From positions 1 through 6,447 of the forward strand of contig SUUD01000119.1 in NCBI GenBank assembly GCA_015062715.1: a stretch of DNA of 6,447 bases, given 5' to 3'. Below the pieces are notes generated by a model. That model had not been told where the DNA came from, made no database searches, and saw only the letters and a list, made by a program, of their open reading frames with translations. This document shows, piece after piece, positions 5,313 to 6,447 of the stretch; positions within the stretch are counted from its first letter, which is position 1, and each line of letters opens with the position of its first letter. The DNA comes from Olsenella sp. (GTDB lineage: Bacteria > Actinomycetota > Coriobacteriia > Coriobacteriales > Atopobiaceae). A program made the translations under genes and the position numbers.

Positions 5313-6447
5313 ATGCGCATCGCAGAGGGCATCTCCTACATTGGCGTCAATGACCACGACATCGACCTCTTCGAGGGGATGTATGCCGTTCCTGACGGCA
5401 TGGCCTACAACTCCTACGTCATCCTCGACGAGAAGGTTGCGGTCATGGACAGCGTCGACGCGCGCTTTGGCGACCAGTGGCTTGCCAACCTCGATGCCGA
5501 GCTTGCCGGCCGTACCCCCGACTACCTGGTCGTCCAGCACATGGAGCCCGACCACTCCGCCAACATCGCCGCCTTCATGGAGCGTTACCCCGAGGCGTGC
5601 GTGGTGGGCACCTCCGGCGCCTTCAACATGATGCAGAACTACTTCGGCACCAAGTACGAGGGCCGCAACCGCGTCGTCAAGGACGGCGAGACGCTGTCGC
5701 TTGGCGCGCGCGAGCTCACCTTCCTGACCGCCCCGCTCGTGCACTGGCCCGAGGTCATGTTCACCTACGACGCCTCCACCAAGGTCCTGTTCACGGCCGA
5801 CGCTTTCGGCAAGTTCGGTGCCCTCGACGTTGACCAGCCCTGGGACTGCGAGGCGCGCCGCTATTACTTTGGCATCGTCGGCAAGTTCGGCAAGAACGTG
5901 CAGGCGGTCCTGGCCAAGGTTGCCAAGCTCGACGTCGAGGTGATCTGCCCGCTGCACGGCCCCATCCTGTCTGAGGACCTCGGGCACTACCTGGGCCAGT
6001 ACCAGACCTGGTCCAGCTACGGGGTCGAGACGCCCGGCGTGGTCATTGCCTACACCAGCGTCTACGGCCACACCAAGGAGGCCGTCGAGCTGCTCGAGGC
6101 CAAGCTCCTGGAGAAGGGCTGTCCTCGCGTCGTGGTCACCGACCTCGCCCGCGATGACCAGGCCGAGGCCCTCGAGGATGCCTTCCGCCACAACGTGCTG
6201 GTGCTCGCCACCACCACCTACAACGGGGGCGTCTTCCCCACGATGCACGACTTCATCAACCACCTGGTCGACCATGCCTTCCAGGGGCGGACGGTGGCCT
6301 TCGTCGAGAACGGCTCGTGGGCGCCGGCTGCCGCCAAGGGCATGCGCGCCCTGCTGGAGCCGCTCGCCGGCCTCGAGTACGCCGAGACGACCGTCTCCGT
6401 GAAGGGCGCGCTCAGCGACGCCTCGCGCGCCCAGGTCGACGCCCTTG
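5313..6447 (+). CDS. fprA: Flavodiiron protein (FprA family A-type flavoprotein), 3' partial
   Basis: Soluble cytoplasmic enzyme that reduces O2 to water, and in many members NO to N2O, using electrons from rubredoxin or a similar donor; a protector of anaerobes. The frame is open from ATG 5313 to the right edge, 378 codons without stop. Residues 1-240 are the metallo-beta-lactamase-like domain with the full set of diiron ligands: His76, Glu78 and Asp80 in QHMEPDH, His144 in PLVHWPE, Asp163 in FTADAFG, and His215 in CPLHGP. Residues from about 242 form the flavodoxin domain with the FMN phosphate loop AYTSVYGHTKEA (246-257), TTTYNGGVFP (300-309) and ENGSWAP (332-338). Class A members are about 400 residues, so some 20 residues are probably missing, unless an extra rubredoxin or reductase module follows. 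It is divergent from the L,D-transpeptidase gene. O2 versus NO preference is not decidable from sequence. Confidence 0.95.
   Translation, partial: MRIAEGISYIGVNDHDIDLFEGMYAVPDGMAYNSYVILDEKVAVMDSVDARFGDQWLANLDAELAGRTPDYLVVQHMEPDHSANIAAFMERYPEACVVGTSGAFNMMQNYFGTKYEGRNRVVKDGETLSLGARELTFLTAPLVHWPEVMFTYDASTKVLFTADAFGKFGALDVDQPWDCEARRYYFGIVGKFGKNVQAVLAKVAKLDVEVICPLHGPILSEDLGHYLGQYQTWSSYGVETPGVVIAYTSVYGHTKEAVELLEAKLLEKGCPRVVVTDLARDDQAEALEDAFRHNVLVLATTTYNGGVFPTMHDFINHLVDHAFQGRTVAFVENGSWAPAAAKGMRALLEPLAGLEYAETTVSVKGALSDASRAQVDAL

Noticed and set aside
5154..6275. Long N-terminal extension of the L,D-transpeptidase frame (845 residues in total)
   Set aside because: From about 5313 on this frame is antisense to the well-supported flavodiiron gene and its protein sequence is low-complexity and unlike any domain. 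The ribosome-binding site and membrane anchor place the real start at 5153.
1..6447. Defence system, mobile element, CRISPR or other novel multi-gene system
   Set aside because: Every long gene belongs to a recognised metabolic or cell-wall family, intergenic gaps are short, and no transposase, integrase, direct-repeat array or tRNA-like sequence was seen.

Overview
The window is GC-rich, tightly packed bacterial chromosome carrying five protein-coding genes, two of them cut by the window ends. The gene set (a fumarate reductase-type flavoprotein and iron-sulfur pair, a cytoplasmic GH13 alpha-amylase, a membrane-anchored L,D-transpeptidase and a flavodiiron protein) points to a strict or moderate anaerobe that ferments carbohydrate, uses fumarate as an electron sink and must remove traces of oxygen or NO. 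A GC-rich Gram-positive of the Coriobacteriia type (Olsenella/Atopobium/Collinsella relatives) is my best guess. It is an inference from composition and protein style, with no marker gene in the window to prove it.

Layout: (1) 1-2119, plus strand: the 3' part of frdA, whose N-terminal FAD-binding region lies to the left, overlapping frdB by 4 bp in one operon. (2) 2136-3617, minus strand: a cytoplasmic alpha-amylase, convergent with frdB across 16 bp. (3) 3618-3737: a 120-bp gap with the amylase ribosome-binding site, two GC-rich hairpins and a weak promoter candidate. (4) 3738-5153, minus strand: an L,D-transpeptidase with a single N-terminal membrane anchor. (5) 5154-5312: a 159-bp divergent promoter region. 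(6) 5313-6447, plus strand: a flavodiiron protein gene running off the right edge with about 378 codons visible.

The genes are not one pathway. frdAB gives anaerobic electron-transport capacity; the membrane-anchor subunit is not seen and does not follow frdB, so it would have to lie upstream or elsewhere. The amylase trims intracellular or imported maltodextrins. The L,D-transpeptidase acts on peptidoglycan outside the membrane. The flavodiiron protein is a soluble O2/NO reductase. Only the last two share a regulatory region.

I saw no RNA gene, mobile element, CRISPR array, attachment site or origin, and nothing that I would call a new biological system. The points most worth a second look are an Asp-rich, calcium-loop-like segment inside the transpeptidase catalytic domain, a Cx3Cx3C cysteine cluster in the same protein just outside the membrane, and the compact divergent promoter between the transpeptidase and flavodiiron genes.
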